64,000 nt of DNA from Chamaecrista fasciculata. Lineage: Eukaryota > Streptophyta > Magnoliopsida > Fabales > Fabaceae. The DNA lies in NCBI GenBank assembly GCA_003254925.1, contig QANZ01021122.1:73794-137793 (forward strand), read 5' to 3'. A program made the position numbers and the translations under genes. Numbering within the stretch: the first letter of the stretch is position 1; every line of letters starts with the position of its first letter. Below the pieces are notes generated by a model. That model was not told where the DNA came from and did no database searches. It was given only the letters and a program-made list of their open reading frames with translations. Positions 44,077 through 57,726 of the stretch are shown here, piece by piece.

Positions 44077-46405
44077 TATGAATTTGGCTTGGAATGTGTT
44101 TCATTTCATGTTTCGTTGTTTTAAACATCTTCGCTTCTCTGAGTTTTGCTTCAATTTCGATTGGTCTGTTATAATTAAATTATGCGAGGAAGGTCATTGT
44201 TAGGGACATAGTTTAACTGGCTCAGAAAATTAACACTGTTAAATCAGAGGATAATCAAGTTAGGAATAAATAAAGTGCGTGTATGTGACCTAAATAAATA
44301 CATAAAATTCATACATATGTATAATATATACAAATAGTTTTGCTCCGTTTGTGTATTTTTGCGGTACGCGTTATCTCTGTGGAAATTTGTCTTATATGAG
44401 TTTATATGATTTGAAACACGTTTAATTATCTTATTCAATGCTACATGACAATGCGTAAGATTTCTATATCTTTGTTTCGTTCTCAATTTCACCTCTTCTT
44501 AAATTGGCGAAGCTATGTGCACCTGTCTCTTTGCTGTGCTGATTTGTGTTTCTGTGTTACATTTTCTAAATTCTCAATTGTAACCATAGCATTATTAGCT
44601 TTATTAACATTGTTGAAAACTCATGGGCAATCACACACATAAACAAATTAGAGAGTAGAAAAGCTTAGACATCACAATTAATGAAGTTTGACCGTTATAG
44701 CCAATGACTATGTACTTGGACACAAACAGAGAATTTCTTGCAATGATAAAAAGGATACTGAAGGTTCACTGCTGATAAAATTCAATAAACTCCTAACGAT
44801 GCATAACTCCAAACTAAGCTAAATGAGTTTTGCAAGAAAAAAAAGGGGTCTCTGCTACAGTGCAGATTTCCCATTTTTCCCCCCTCTAATTCAGGTCAAT
44901 CTGCTAACTTATTAGGTTGGTTTCTAATTCAACGTCAGAATTCAAGGCACACTGTACATGTGTCATAACTTACGTTTTCTGTCAAACGGGGGCCAATGAT
45001 ATAGTAGCTTATATGTTTCTGGACAAAAAGTAGTAGATCAAACCTCAAACGGATAAGGAGAATAGACAGATTAACAAAAAGAGCAATTTTGTTTTCGAAC
45101 ATGTCTTATTTTGATTCAGTCAATTTCTATGACAAGTCATGTAGGAATACTGAAAATGCATTATCTAAATTTGAAGTGCTCTGTAGGAAATTTAGGTGAG
45201 AACATTGCGGCAAGAAAAAAAAGGGTGATTGAAAGTTTGAAATCTTGGTAGCTAGGAGGGTATGACAACTAGAAATTATGATGTGGCAGTTTCATAATTA
45301 GCAGCAGGATGTAGAAGGTTAATTATTTTTTCTATGTATTTATTTTGTAGTTGTTGACATCCGTAGGAGTGTGTCTCTGTTCTACATTGCTGTTTCTGAT
45401 TTATGTGGTGACCTATGGAACATGGACTTCCAGACAGCGGATTTTTTCTTTTTTGGATACTGACTTCCGAACGGTGATTGGTAAGACTAGAGTTGAACAA
45501 TAAATATTGGGATAACTGAATTTATTTATTTGGAAACTTCTGGACAATTGAACAGAAAATGATATTATCTAATATACCCAACTACAGTCAAACTTTTGCA
45601 GTTTGCTCCAAAAAAAAAACTACAGTCAAACTTTGATTTGGCTATTACCTACTAAATATCAGCCAATGTAGAAGCAAAAATCACAAAATAGCAATACTAA
45701 GAATCTAATACTATCAGATTCAAAAGAATAGCAAGGCATCTGGATAAATCTAAGATACCTATGATCTGGTTTTCTTCCACTTGTTTGGCTGTCATGATTT
45801 GAAAGATATGCCAAGGGAGAGTAGATTTCTTTCAAGGTGAAGAGATTCATATTGTAGTAAAGGTTGTTGTGTGAAGCATATTCTGCCGTTACTTGAGTTC
45901 ATGTGACTGTTAATATTACCAGGAGCCGCATCTTGAAAACTTTACCAAGTAAAAATGTAAACAAGCTAAAATAGTGATGAATTGAAGTCATTACTCATTA
46001 GTGATTTTTATTTCCTAGGAAACATGAGTTCCCTTACTCATAAAATACAATAATCATAACTTAGATAGGCTTATCATTCACATTTTATTCACAACCCTAT
46101 CGGATATATTGAAGTATATAATGTTAACCTCTTACTTTTTGAATTATCTAATGCATCCTTTGATTAATGTCTGCTTGCCAACTAATGTCACTCACAAGGA
46201 ATTTATGAACCACAATTTCCTTGCCGAAAAAGTTATTAGTAACATTTGCCTTTCCTTTTTCATGCATTATTAAGTCTGCTTCAGCAATATAACCCTTTGA
46301 ACTGATCTTTCTATACTACACTGTTTATGTTTTATAATTTCCTTTCAGGGTATTCTTTGCTATATTCCTGCTAGGTTGGGCAAGACCTAATAGTAGAAGA
46401 TAATC

Positions 46406-49400
46406 ATGGCTGTTTCCATGAGAAATTTGGATCCAGCTTTCCAGGGGGCTGGACAAAAGGCGTATCCTCATCTAACAAACATATTATGCTGTTTGCAGTT
46501 TATCAGATTTTCATCCTGAAATTTACTCATTTTCCCTATTAGCTGCAATTTCTTCTCAAATTAATTGATTAAAAAAAAAAAAGATTCCTGAGAAGACTTC
46601 GTTCAACATGGATTTTTTATTTTTTTTTACACTTTTGTTCTTTGTTAATTTGAGTTCGCGCTTTAGTCTCTTGCTAGTTATTCTTAACCATAAATAGTGG
46701 ACTTGAAATCTGGCGCATTGAGGATTTTAAACCGGTTTCTGTTCCTACATCCTCCCATGGGAAGTTTTTCACCGGGGACTCCTATGTAATCTTGAAAGTA
46801 AGCCATGAAAATCTGAGTTATTTTCTCAGCATTGTTCAAAACTATTTTTATGTTGGTATCTGTTGTTACTAGAAGCTTTTGTTTGTGTTTATATCCGTAT
46901 TACTTGGACATTGTAATACTACCCCACCTGCTCTCAGCATGACAAATAATAACATGTGAGATTGATGTCTTTTTGTCATTTCCTTTAAAAAACATTCGTG
47001 ATGGAACATGTATGAATTTAGGACCTGCAGATGTGAAACATAAAAGTTCATGTGAATATATAATAAATGTATATCAAGCCTGGTGTGGGCTTGCTCCAAA
47101 TCATTGTTACTGGATTTGCAATTTGATATAAAACCTTTTAACACCTTTCTACTTTGGATATGATCATGTTGACATTAAAGTCACCTCCTATAAGAGTACA
47201 ATAATCAATTTGTTCAACTAATGGGTAAGCATGTTCATAATTGTCATATTTCTCTGCATCTCGAGATTAAGAGCATTGTTCTTTAAGTGATATGTGATGG
47301 AACTTGAATCTGAGACTTAGTTTGAAGTCTTTTGATTGTTCTTGTGTACAAGAATAGGTTAACTAGGTCCAATCGTTAGTAAAACATACAAGGAATTTGT
47401 GTCAGCTCTACAATTAATCAGAGCTCTTTTTTACTTAAATTTTTGTTACAGAATTTCTCTACAAGTTGAAAGAATGATGTCTATATATATGGGCATCAGT
47501 TTAGCTAGTTATTCGTTACTTCATATCTGAAACATTAGTTTAGGTAGTTACCCATTGTTGGCTACTCCCTATTAGCTTTGTTTCCCACTTGTTGAGAATA
47601 TAAGATTGTTTATATATAGGTTCTTTAATTCAAGCCTTTATATCTTCCACTTTAGCACTTATTTGACTGAACTTGTGTTTTGTTTTCTACAAATTCTAGG
47701 TTCTATCAATGTAGCATTATTCTTGTTTATTATTGATAATTACTTTTTTCTTCTTAATTTCTTGTACACACGGTGAAGACAACTGCTTCAAAAAGTGGTT
47801 CCTTGCGTCATGATATTCATTACTGGCTTGGTAAAGACACCAGTCAGGTAAGTTTAGCTGTAAAAAAATTACTAGTATTTCTTTTTCTTCCTTCGTACAA
47901 GTTATTGTAATTTCTTGCTACATACTTCCTAAAAATGGGAAATTAAAACAGGATGAAGCTGGTGTAGCAGCCATCAAAACAGTTGAGCTGGATGCAGCTC
48001 TTGGAGGCCGTGCTGTTCAGTATCGTGAACCACAGGGTCATGAAACCGAAAAGTTCCTGTCTTATTTTAGACCATGTATAATTCCTCAAGAAGGTGGAGC
48101 TGCCTCTGGTTTCAAACATGTTGAGGCTGATAAACATACAACACGGTTGTATTTATGTAAAGGCAAACATGTTGTGCATGTCGAAGAGGCAAGTTTGACA
48201 TTATTCCTCTGCCATTGAGGTTTGAATCCAGTATATCATTAGTATGCACAGTTGATATAGAGACCACAAATGTATTGAAACATCATTTTCAACTTGTTGA
48301 GTAGTGATTTGTGTTGGTTATAGGTTCCTTTTGCACGAGCATCACTCAGTCACGATGACATTTTTATTCTAGATACCCAGTCCAAAATCTTCCAGTTTAA
48401 TGGCTCCAAATCATCTATTCAAGAAAGGGCTAAAGCATTGGAAGTTGTACAATATCTAAAGGATACCTACCATGATGGGAAATGTGATGTAGCTACTGTT
48501 GGTAAGTGGATAACTATATTTTTAAAGTTTAAAGATTATTGATGAATATCACTAATTGAATGCGTATATTTGTACAACAACCAAGAGGATGGAAAGTTGA
48601 TGGCTGATGCTGATGCTGGGGAATTCTGGGCTTTCTTTGGGGGCTTTGCTCCTCTTCCACGGAAAACAGCTGCTGATGATGATAAGACTATCGATTCTTA
48701 TCCTCCAAAGCTTCAGTGGTAATATGTTTTCTGTTTCCCTTTAGTATTTCTGTTTATATTTTCTCTGTCAATGTATTCCATTCATCTTTGTCAAAATGTT
48801 ATTTGGTGGAATTGCGTTAATGTTCACATACCTGGCGCTTTGAAAGATTATAGTTCATTGGGCCTGAAGTTGTAAAAGATTATTATAAATAGCAACTTAG
48901 TTTTGATTATGGTGAAACTATGTTGGTTATAGTAATCTATATTGCTGTATTTCTCATGGAAATGCTATAATTTTTCTAGTGTTGTGAAGGGTAAAGCAGC
49001 ACCTATTGAAACCGATTCTCTGACAAAGGAACTACTAGAGACACATAAATGTTATATACTTGATTGTGGGTTGGAAGTGTTCGTCTGGTTGGGAAGAAAC
49101 ACATCTCTTGATGAAAGAAAGAGTGCAAGTGAAGTTGCAGAAGTAATGCCTTCGATTTTCTCTTCAGAAATAGTTCATTGTCTTACTAATGGAACTTTAA
49201 TAACTCATGAATTTATGTTGGTCAACAAACAGGCATTAATCAGGGACCCTGAAAGACTTAAATCCCATGTAATTCGTGTAATTGAAGGGTTTGAAACACT
49301 GATGTTCATGTCCAAGTTTGACTCTTGGCCTCAAGCAGCTAATGTATCTGCGTCAGAAGATAGTCGTGGCAAGGTGGCAGGTTAGTCTAATTAAACTCGT

Positions 49401-52400
49401 CGGTCTTATCGGCCTAAATGGATTATTCTGCCTTTAGTTTCCTATTTTTTAATAATTCTTTATTGATGACTTCGCAGCACTTCTGAAACGTCAAGGACTG
49501 AATGTCAAAGGTCTGGTGAAATCGGATCCAGTAAAAGAAGAACCTAACGTATACATTGATTGCACAGGGCATTTGCAGGTACTGTACTAGTTTGTAAAGA
49601 AAATTGTAAGTGAAAACCAATATATCTGCCAACAAAGGTTGACTCAGTTGGTAAGAAATCGACTCATAACCAACAAGGTCGTGAGTTTGATTCCCGCTGC
49701 CGATGTGAGAGCCTTGTTGGTAGGCAATCTGTAAGTGTTCATAGAGCCTGGAGGATGTCTTGGCTTTGGTGAGCCCCGGGGCCCAAGTCACCTAAACTTT
49801 TTTGTAACAAAAAAAAAATAGTATATCTCGACTTGCAAGAGGGATCACAGTGGAAGATGTTTTCAATTGTTGAGCTTTATGAATGGTAAAAAATTTGCAT
49901 TGCTTCCAAAGCATTTGATTTTGATTTTCAGTTTAGTATTTTTTTTTTCCTTTTGAAAGCTCCATGCTTCCACCTGTTTGTAAACTGGTTGTAGTTTGAG
50001 TTTTGTTTAGTTTCTCATTGCTCTTTTGCTTCCGTTCTTAACAATGGATTAACCCTGGTTGCACAGGTTTGGAGAGTGAATGGTCAGGAAAAGGTTCTCC
50101 TTCAAGCTTCTGATCAATCAAAATTTTATACTGGAGATTGTTATGTCGTACTTTATTCATATCCCGGAGAAGATAAAGAGGAACATCTTATAGTGACATG
50201 GTTTGGAAAGAATAGTGTTGAGGTGAAAGATTAAAAGCATTTTGTTGTATTTCTACGTGTGTGTATGTATTATGTATTACTTCTGTATAACTATGCGATT
50301 AATTAATGTGGGAGCAAAATGTTTATATGGAGCTGGGAAAATGTATTAGCTGATCGTTGTCTATCATATCTCATTGTACTATACACAGTATTATCACTGT
50401 TTTGGATCCGGCAAGTGATTAATAGCTGCATAACATAATTGATTTTGTTCTTGCTATATTTCTGCATTAAAGTACTATGACTCTATTGTCTACGTGGCTT
50501 ATGAGTTTATTTTTGTTGAATATAGGAAGAAAGAGCTTCAGCTTTCTCACTGGCAAGCAAAATGGTCGAGTCAATGAAGTTTATTCCTTGCCTGGTATTC
50601 TTTTATTTAAATGTCTTATTTTCACTTTGTTGATATATGTATATATATATATCATTGGTGCTTATTTCATATGTCCTTACTGAAGTTATCCATGTATTGT
50701 GGATTGCTAGGCTCGTGTTTATGAGGGGAATGAACCAAGTCAGTTTTATTCTATCCTCCAAAGCATGATCGTTTACAAGGTGGGATCCTGATCTTAAGGG
50801 AACTAAGAAAAACTACTGTTACTTTAATTACGCTTGTAATAAATTTACTTAATTTTCTGTCAGGGTGGACTTAGCGATGGATATAAGAATTATATTAAGG
50901 AGAAGGAAATTGCAGATGACACATACAACGTGGATGGTGTTGGGCTTTTCCGAATCCAGGGCTCTGGACCAGATAGTATGCAAGCTATACAAGTCGAACC
51001 AGTATGTTGTTTATCTTTATAGATGCCTTTTCTCTATCTTCTTTTTTTCTATGGGCAACAGACCTTTTTTGGATAAACATAGTTATTTTTATAATCACCA
51101 TTTTTTTTAATATTTTTCCTTCACTAGGTTGCTTCCTCCTTGAATTCCTCTTACTGCTATATACTTCATGATGGGTCGACAGTCTACACTTGGCTTGGAA
51201 GCTTTACAAACTCAGATGAACAGGAACTTCTTGAGAGGATGCTAGATTTGATAAAGGTATTGATGTGTGCAATTATATGCTTAATGAGACAATCTTGAAG
51301 CATCCAAACAACCACCAAAATGTAGATTTAATCGGTACACTAGCACTTAGATTTGGCTGATTTCTTGCATGCTTGTTTGCTGAAAAAAGGTTAATTATGT
51401 CACTGGTTATTGATCATACATCTGTCCATAAGTCATTTTGAACTTCTTGAATGTTTCAGGAGGTTGTCATTCAACTTTTTTGTTAACTTTGTAGGGTAAG
51501 GTTTCCATGTTTAACTGGTTTCATATGCTTGGCAATTGTTTGCAGCCTGATTTACAAACCAAGCCACAGAAGGAAGGTTATGAATCTGAACAGTTTTGGG
51601 ATTTATTAGGAGGAAAATTAGAACATCAAAGTCAAAAGATTGCAAGGGATGCTGAAGGTGATCCTCGCCTAGTTTCTTGCAACTCTTCCACAGGTGAGGA
51701 TTATTTTTAGGAATATTTACTTGATCTCCTCTACCTTATTTTTTTCTCCTATAAAGGCAAACAACTGACTTGTTCACAATGGTTTTTGGCTGCCTGACTA
51801 TACGGATGTACAGAAAATTTGAAGGTGAGTTTACTATATATTGTTTTTTTAATTCCCCAACCTGTCTTTGATTTTAGAATGACCGAGTTATTGAGATTTC
51901 GATGTTATGAAGGCATGCTAATAAAGTCTTTGCCTTTTGTTAATATATGGTTACATTACTCAATTAGATGTCCAGATGTGCTACTCAAGCTTGAATAACT
52001 AGTCTGTATCATGAGTAGGATAGTTGCAAAATAGCAAATCTATGCATTACTGAACCAAATAAAGCAAGTAATATGTTAGGAAAAGTTTATCTCTGCAAGG
52101 TGAGGTACTTATGGTCATCTGAGCTTCTTTCAAATGACTCACGGTGAAGAATTCTGACAGGAAGTCCTGGTCAATGGCTATGGATCAGTTTGTTTGATAC
52201 TTTAATTTATCAAGAAAAATATAATTATAAAGTTAGAAAAAAAATACTAAGGGTGAATTTGCTGCTGTGTCTGAAGCTATAGTTACAAAGGCACATTGAT
52301 ATTGATTTATTTGATGAGAAGCTACTTTTGCAGGTGAAAGAAATACACAACTTTACCCAGGATGATTTGATGACAGAAGAAATTTTCATCCTGGATTGTC

Positions 52401-55400
52401 ACTCCGAAATCTTTGTCTGGGTTGGCCAGCAAATTGAACCCAAGATGAGAATGCAATCTCTAAAAATTGGTGAGGTATGACTGGCTTTATTTTGGCTGGA
52501 AGCCATAGCCATTCTATGAGTTTTGCAGCTAGTATTGAAGGCTTAATGACCAATCTAGTGGATCTCTTAATACTAAAATCAGCAATGGCATGAGTGGCAT
52601 CCCTTTATGCATTGCATCACTAAGTATGGGATTCTTAACTAATTCATTTCGATTGAACAGAGATTTCTTGAGAATGATTTTTTCCTAGAAAAATTATCAC
52701 GTGAAGCTCCAATATATGTTGTCATGGAAGGGAGTGAACCACCTTTCTTCACTCGCTTCTTCACATGGGAGTCTGCAAAATCAGCAGTAAGTTACTCATT
52801 GTAATGGCATAAGATATCACTTTACGTTCTTCAGAAAATTTTGACTATTTACACTTTTTTTTAAAAATTTTTTTTGCAGATGCTGGGAAACTCATTTCAG
52901 AGGAAGCTTACAATACTGAAAAATGGGGGTACCCCACCTTTGCATGTAAGGCACCTTCTTTCTCTTAGCTACCCTTTCAATCCTGGGTCTGAAAATCCAG
53001 ACCTTTTATCGTTTAAATTTGTGTACTTCTTTGTAGTTCACATGTTCTTTTGTAATACTAAGTTACTAACTCATTTTTTTTTAAATGGGAAAAAGGAGAA
53101 CACAAACTAAAACAACACTACATAAAACTAGCAGATACAAGCCTGGGCATTGAAACCCCACTAACTCATTTTTTTGTTAATGTACAAGATATTGATATTC
53201 CTATTATCACAATTTAGAATTTTGAGGTAAATTCCAACTAAGTTAGGTGTCAGTTGAATTTAAAGAGAAGTGCTGGAAATACAAAAATTCCACATTGAAT
53301 AAATAAGGTATTATCACATTTACTAACAAAAAGGGCACAAAAAAAAAGACCCACCAAGGAATTAGATCCTCTAAAGTGAGAGTATTGATAAAGTGATATC
53401 AAAACCCACAGACATCATTAATAGAAATAAACATAAACCATAAAGAACTACAAAATGTGTTTCACAAATCAGGGAAAAAGAAAGGGAAGAGTGTAGGAGA
53501 GAAGGAAAAGGAAGGGAAAGAGATCTCAACTTTTTATATCCTCTCTCCTTCTTTGAGTATCTAATCTAATCTAATATACTCTAATTTAAAGTATTTCGAA
53601 TTTAGGAAGAAGGATATGACAATCTCTCCATTACTCAACTTTCCAAACTCTCCTCTATCTCCAATTTAAACATAGCTTGAAAAAATTATTAGAAAACCGA
53701 CCTTGATCCTCTGTATTTGGATTTCATGGAATTCTCTACATTTAAGCAATTTTGAAGGGTAAAATTGTAACATTAATCTCTGAATTTTAATGAAACATTT
53801 TGCGTTTCATTTTCAATCTCCTTTCTTTGTGTCTCAATTACAGAGAACTTTAGAGAAATCCAAATTCACAGGATCTAAATTGCTTTTTCTTCTTTAGAAG
53901 GGTCTCCTCTTTTAAAATATCTTATTTGCATTTTTGAAATTTAAAATGGGAGGAGAGAATAGGAGATAAAAATTAATCCCTTTCAATTTTTAACTTTTTT
54001 TTTTTGGTACAACAATTTTTAACTTTTCAACTAAGAGGAATTCACTCCACTCTTATCTCTTTCTTCGTCTGTGCTCTCTAATTCTCAATCTAAACATATA
54101 CCACAAAAAATTCTATTATATTACTCTCACGTTAAAACTTGATCCAGTTTGGTTAATTTTATTTGATTGAGCAATGTGTTATGCATGGTCAGAAACCGAA
54201 ACGGAGAGCAGCAGTATCTTACGGGGGAAGGTCTAGTGTTGTGCCAGAAAAAGCCCAGCGATCCCGCAGCGTTTCTGTTAGTTCTTCTGATCGTGCTCGC
54301 ATGCGGGGCAGATCCCCAGCCTTCAATATGCTAGCAGCTACATTTGAGAGCCCCAAAGATAGAAACCTTTCAACTCCACCCCCAATGGTTAGAAAGCTCT
54401 ACCCTAAATCCTTAACTCCCGATTCAGCCAAACTTGCTCCCAAATCTGCAGCTATAGCAGCACTTAGTTCTAGTTTTGAAGCATCACGTCGAGATATACC
54501 TCGATCAGTAGCCAAAGGTATGCATGACTCGAGATATAAAATAAATTCCAAAACCCATCACAAAGGTATACTAAACAAAACATACAATTTTTGTTTTTTG
54601 TTTTTGATAACAAAACATACACTTTAATCATTAGAGTAAAATTGACATTTTAGTCTTTATAATATATAAGTACTGTTGTTTAATCTTTAATTTTTTGGAA
54701 TGTTTGATTGAGTTGTTAAATATTTATGACTCACTATTATTCAGTGCATCCAGTAACGGATCAATTGTACATTGCTAGTGTATATATATATTGAAAGACT
54801 AANCTCACTATTATTCAGTGCATCCAGTAACGGATCAATTGTACATTGCTAGTGTATATATTGAAAGACTAACAAATCATAAATTTTTGGAGATTTAATA
54901 TATTCTAGGAATTAAGGGAAATCTTAAGGGAAATGTTAAGATGTAATCTCTATTTTAAGGTAATTTAATGTTAAAAAATTAATAAAAAAAGATAATTTTT
55001 AAACCAATTAAAGTTATGTATGTAATCACATCATTAGTTGTATAACATATTAACTCAAAATTAAAATAGATTAGCTTTATGATTATCAATAGCTAAGGAG
55101 TATAGATTATTAGACTAACAGGAATTATTCTCTGGGTTGTCATGATGCAAACTGACTTTTCTATTCTCTGGGTTGTCAAGCGAGTCCAGCGGTCCGAAAA
55201 TCGAAGTCCGACACACACGATGACGGGGATTCTATGAGCAGTATAGAGGAAGATGCGAAAGAGGGTGAAAATGAAGATGATGAAGGTCTCCCAATTTACC
55301 CATACGAACAACTTAAAATAGGATCTGATGATCCTGCACCAGACATTGATGTGACCAAGCGAGAGGTATATATAGTGGAAATTGCGTTTCATTTTATTAC

Positions 55401-55603
55401 TCTTGTTCTGTCCATTCTTTGAAAACTACCTTTGATAATTAGCCTTTCTTTCATTTTAGTTCCAACTTGTTCGAGCTTTATGCTTGCAGGCTTATCTGTC
55501 AGCAGCCGAGTTCAAAGAGAAATTTGGGATGACAAAGATTGATTTCCGCAAGATGCCTAAATGGAAACAGAACAAACTCAAAATGGCCATTCAGTTATTC
55601 TGA
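46406..55603 (+). CDS. VLN4: Villin-4-type actin-binding protein, 22 coding exons, 953 aa
   Basis: Exons: 46406-46461, 46698-46797, 47779-47847, 47952-48188, 48324-48501, 48586-48718, 48980-49142, 49233-49380, 49478-49578, 50067-50222, 50526-50594, 50711-50779, 50864-51001, 51128-51256, 51546-51693, 51814-51824, 52334-52474, 52661-52786, 52880-52945, 54193-54517, 55181-55365, 55490-55603. They total 2862 nt and all phases agree. The product has six gelsolin-like repeats ([20 protein letters not shown] start; [24 protein letters not shown]), a serine/proline-rich linker ([31 protein letters not shown]) and a C-terminal headpiece with [15 protein letters not shown]. The order and wording fit Arabidopsis VLN4 (about 974 aa) best. 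Villins bundle, cap and sever actin filaments under calcium control in the cytosol. Unusual points: a GC donor after exon 4 (GAG|GCAAGT), an 11-nt exon 16, and a 90-nt in-frame intron 7. Confidence 0.96.
49628..49820 (+). mobile_element. tRNA-derived SINE in villin intron 9
   Basis: Same family as 39028-39233: gactcagttggtaag A-box region, ggtcgtgagtttgattcc B box, gatgtgagagcc middle and A tail. TATATCT lies on both sides (49621-49627 and 49822-49828). Same orientation as the host gene. Confidence 0.88.
54730..54872. repeat. Direct duplication of about 70 bp around a single N (assembly join)
   Basis: ctcactattattcagtgcatcc... occurs at 54730-54802 and again at 54804-54872, differing only in the length of a TA run. 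One N at 54803 separates them. Located in villin intron 20. Best read as an unmerged contig overlap. Confidence 0.8.
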
Positions 55604-56570
55604 GTCTTTTAAGTATTCTATGCATTTTGTCAGCTTCCCATGATTTAGGTCGCAGGTACAAAGAATTTTTCTTTCAAAACTTCGTATATGATGTTGAGCA
55701 CATAACAAATAATAAGAGATTTCAACCTTAGACCACTTATTAATTGTTTACACTAATCGCTATTAGACTGCATTTAAAGGATTTGTAATTTAGGATATTA
55801 TAATATTTATGATGCTCATGATATGATACAAGTAGTATTATTAAACGTGAAAAATTCTGCCTATAATGGTATTTATCTACTGGGTCAAAGTGAACTTTTG
55901 ATCCCATATTTTTTGCTCAGGTTTCAATTTAGTCCCGTATCTTTTTTTATCCGATTGCAGAATTGGTCTCATATCTTTTGATCAGATTGCAAAATTGATC
56001 TCATATCTTTGCAAAAGGTTCCATATTGTGGGACTAACGGTGAAACTTTTTATAAAGATATGAGACTAATTTTGCACGTAACTAAAAGATGTGAGACCAA
56101 AAGTGGTCTTTGGTCTTTATTTTGGCATCCTAACATCTTAAATACCAGTTTACAAAGCACAAACTCAGACATTTTGAATGTTGCCAGACATTCAAGATAC
56201 AAGGTTTAAAGATGAAACCCGATCCAAGTGTCTAAAACTTAATGTATTTTTCCTTCACAATTTAATCCTTGTTAATTGTTGCTTCTCGAAAGAGCTTCTG
56301 ATCAGAGCTTAATATTTTTTTTTTGCAGTGAGGAACTGAACATACGCAGTGAAAGGGACAGCACCAATGTTATTTTTTTCTTACCATAGCTGCTTCTGCT
56401 CCCAAGAAGCTTTTCATGATGAAATAGAAATTTTTCAGTGGTTTGAATGTTTTAGCTTTCTTTCTTTCTTTCTTTGTGGAGCTCGCTGCTTGGTTTTCAT
56501 TTTGTAGGGTACAGGTTGTCTTATTGAAATTTCATGTCAGTCTTCATTTATATTCTTTGTTTATTCAAAT
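55604..56570 (+). other. Villin 3' UTR with an intron containing a MITE
   Basis: After the TGA a good donor (ggtcgcag|gtacaaag at 55656) and a pyrimidine-rich acceptor (ttttttgcag| at about 56328) suggest a 3' UTR intron of about 670 bp. Inside it, 55885-56125 is a fold-back MITE of the 'gatcccatatttttt / gatgtgagaccaaaag' type. A poly(A) site follows, probably near 56550. Confidence 0.45.
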
Positions 56571-56574
56571 TTGT

Positions 56575-57689
56575 TTTGGTATACATAGGTTGTACTGATA
56601 AGTGAGACATGAAGTGTGTACAGCAGTGTAAAAACCAGTCAACTCAATCATTTTTTTCTAAAGAAAAAAAAACCAGGTTGTTCTTCCCTTTTTCTTCCCA
56701 AACTTTTTGTTTTTTTTCCCAGTTTTGTTGTCTGTTGTTCCACCTCATTCTGGCATGAAGGCTTCTTACCAAATGTTGAAGAAGGATTCACAAATCACAA
56801 GCATGGTAGATTATTAAATTTTTATGACCCTTTTCTTTCAGTGATATGACCAGAAGGCAGTGAAAGACTTTGGTTTGATCAATTCAATTAATTTTTTAGA
56901 ATTATGTTCCAAAATATGAGTTATGAGATTGGAGATTTCAAGGTCTGCATAAATTTTAAACCACACTATTATAGTTTGAATGTCTACTAGAGTCACGTAT
57001 ATATTATGAATTTATGATTATAAGTCAGAACACTTACATAAATGAATAATGAATAGATTGATTAAATGAGATTTTGGCCAAATCAGTAAATCACAAGTAC
57101 CTAATGAGGTAAGCATCATCTACCACATGTCATTGATCACTATGTAACATAGTTTGACTTTTAATCTCATGTTATATGATCCAAAAATTTTCAACCAAGG
57201 ATCAAATGGTTTGCAATTTGGTACTAAGTTTATTTTTCATTGGAAATACGATGGAATTTCTAATATTATTTTAAAGAATTAAAGATTCTTCTATGAAATC
57301 TTTAATTTCTTATGCATTCAACATCAAAACCCTTCATTTGCTCAAATTGGATGTTCTCTGATCATGAGAAGTTTGAGGCTCAATAAAAAAATGAGGGCTA
57401 AAGTGCAAATTTAGTTTTATATCTTTTGTTTAATTTTCAGTTTGGCCTTGTATTTGTCGCATAACTATGGTTCAGGTGAAACTAATGGTAAATTTTTTTA
57501 TAAATACATAACACTAATTCTCCAACTTGATAAAAAAATATGAGATCAAATTGAGACATTCTTAAAACATATGAGACCAAATTTATACTTTGAATAAATA
57601 ATAATAAGTCATAAATTTTATAAATACCCTTTTGCTAAAAGTCTGAAGCAGTAGTCAATTTAAAGGGAAACTGGAAAATTAACGACTAA

Positions 57690-57726
<37 letters not shown>

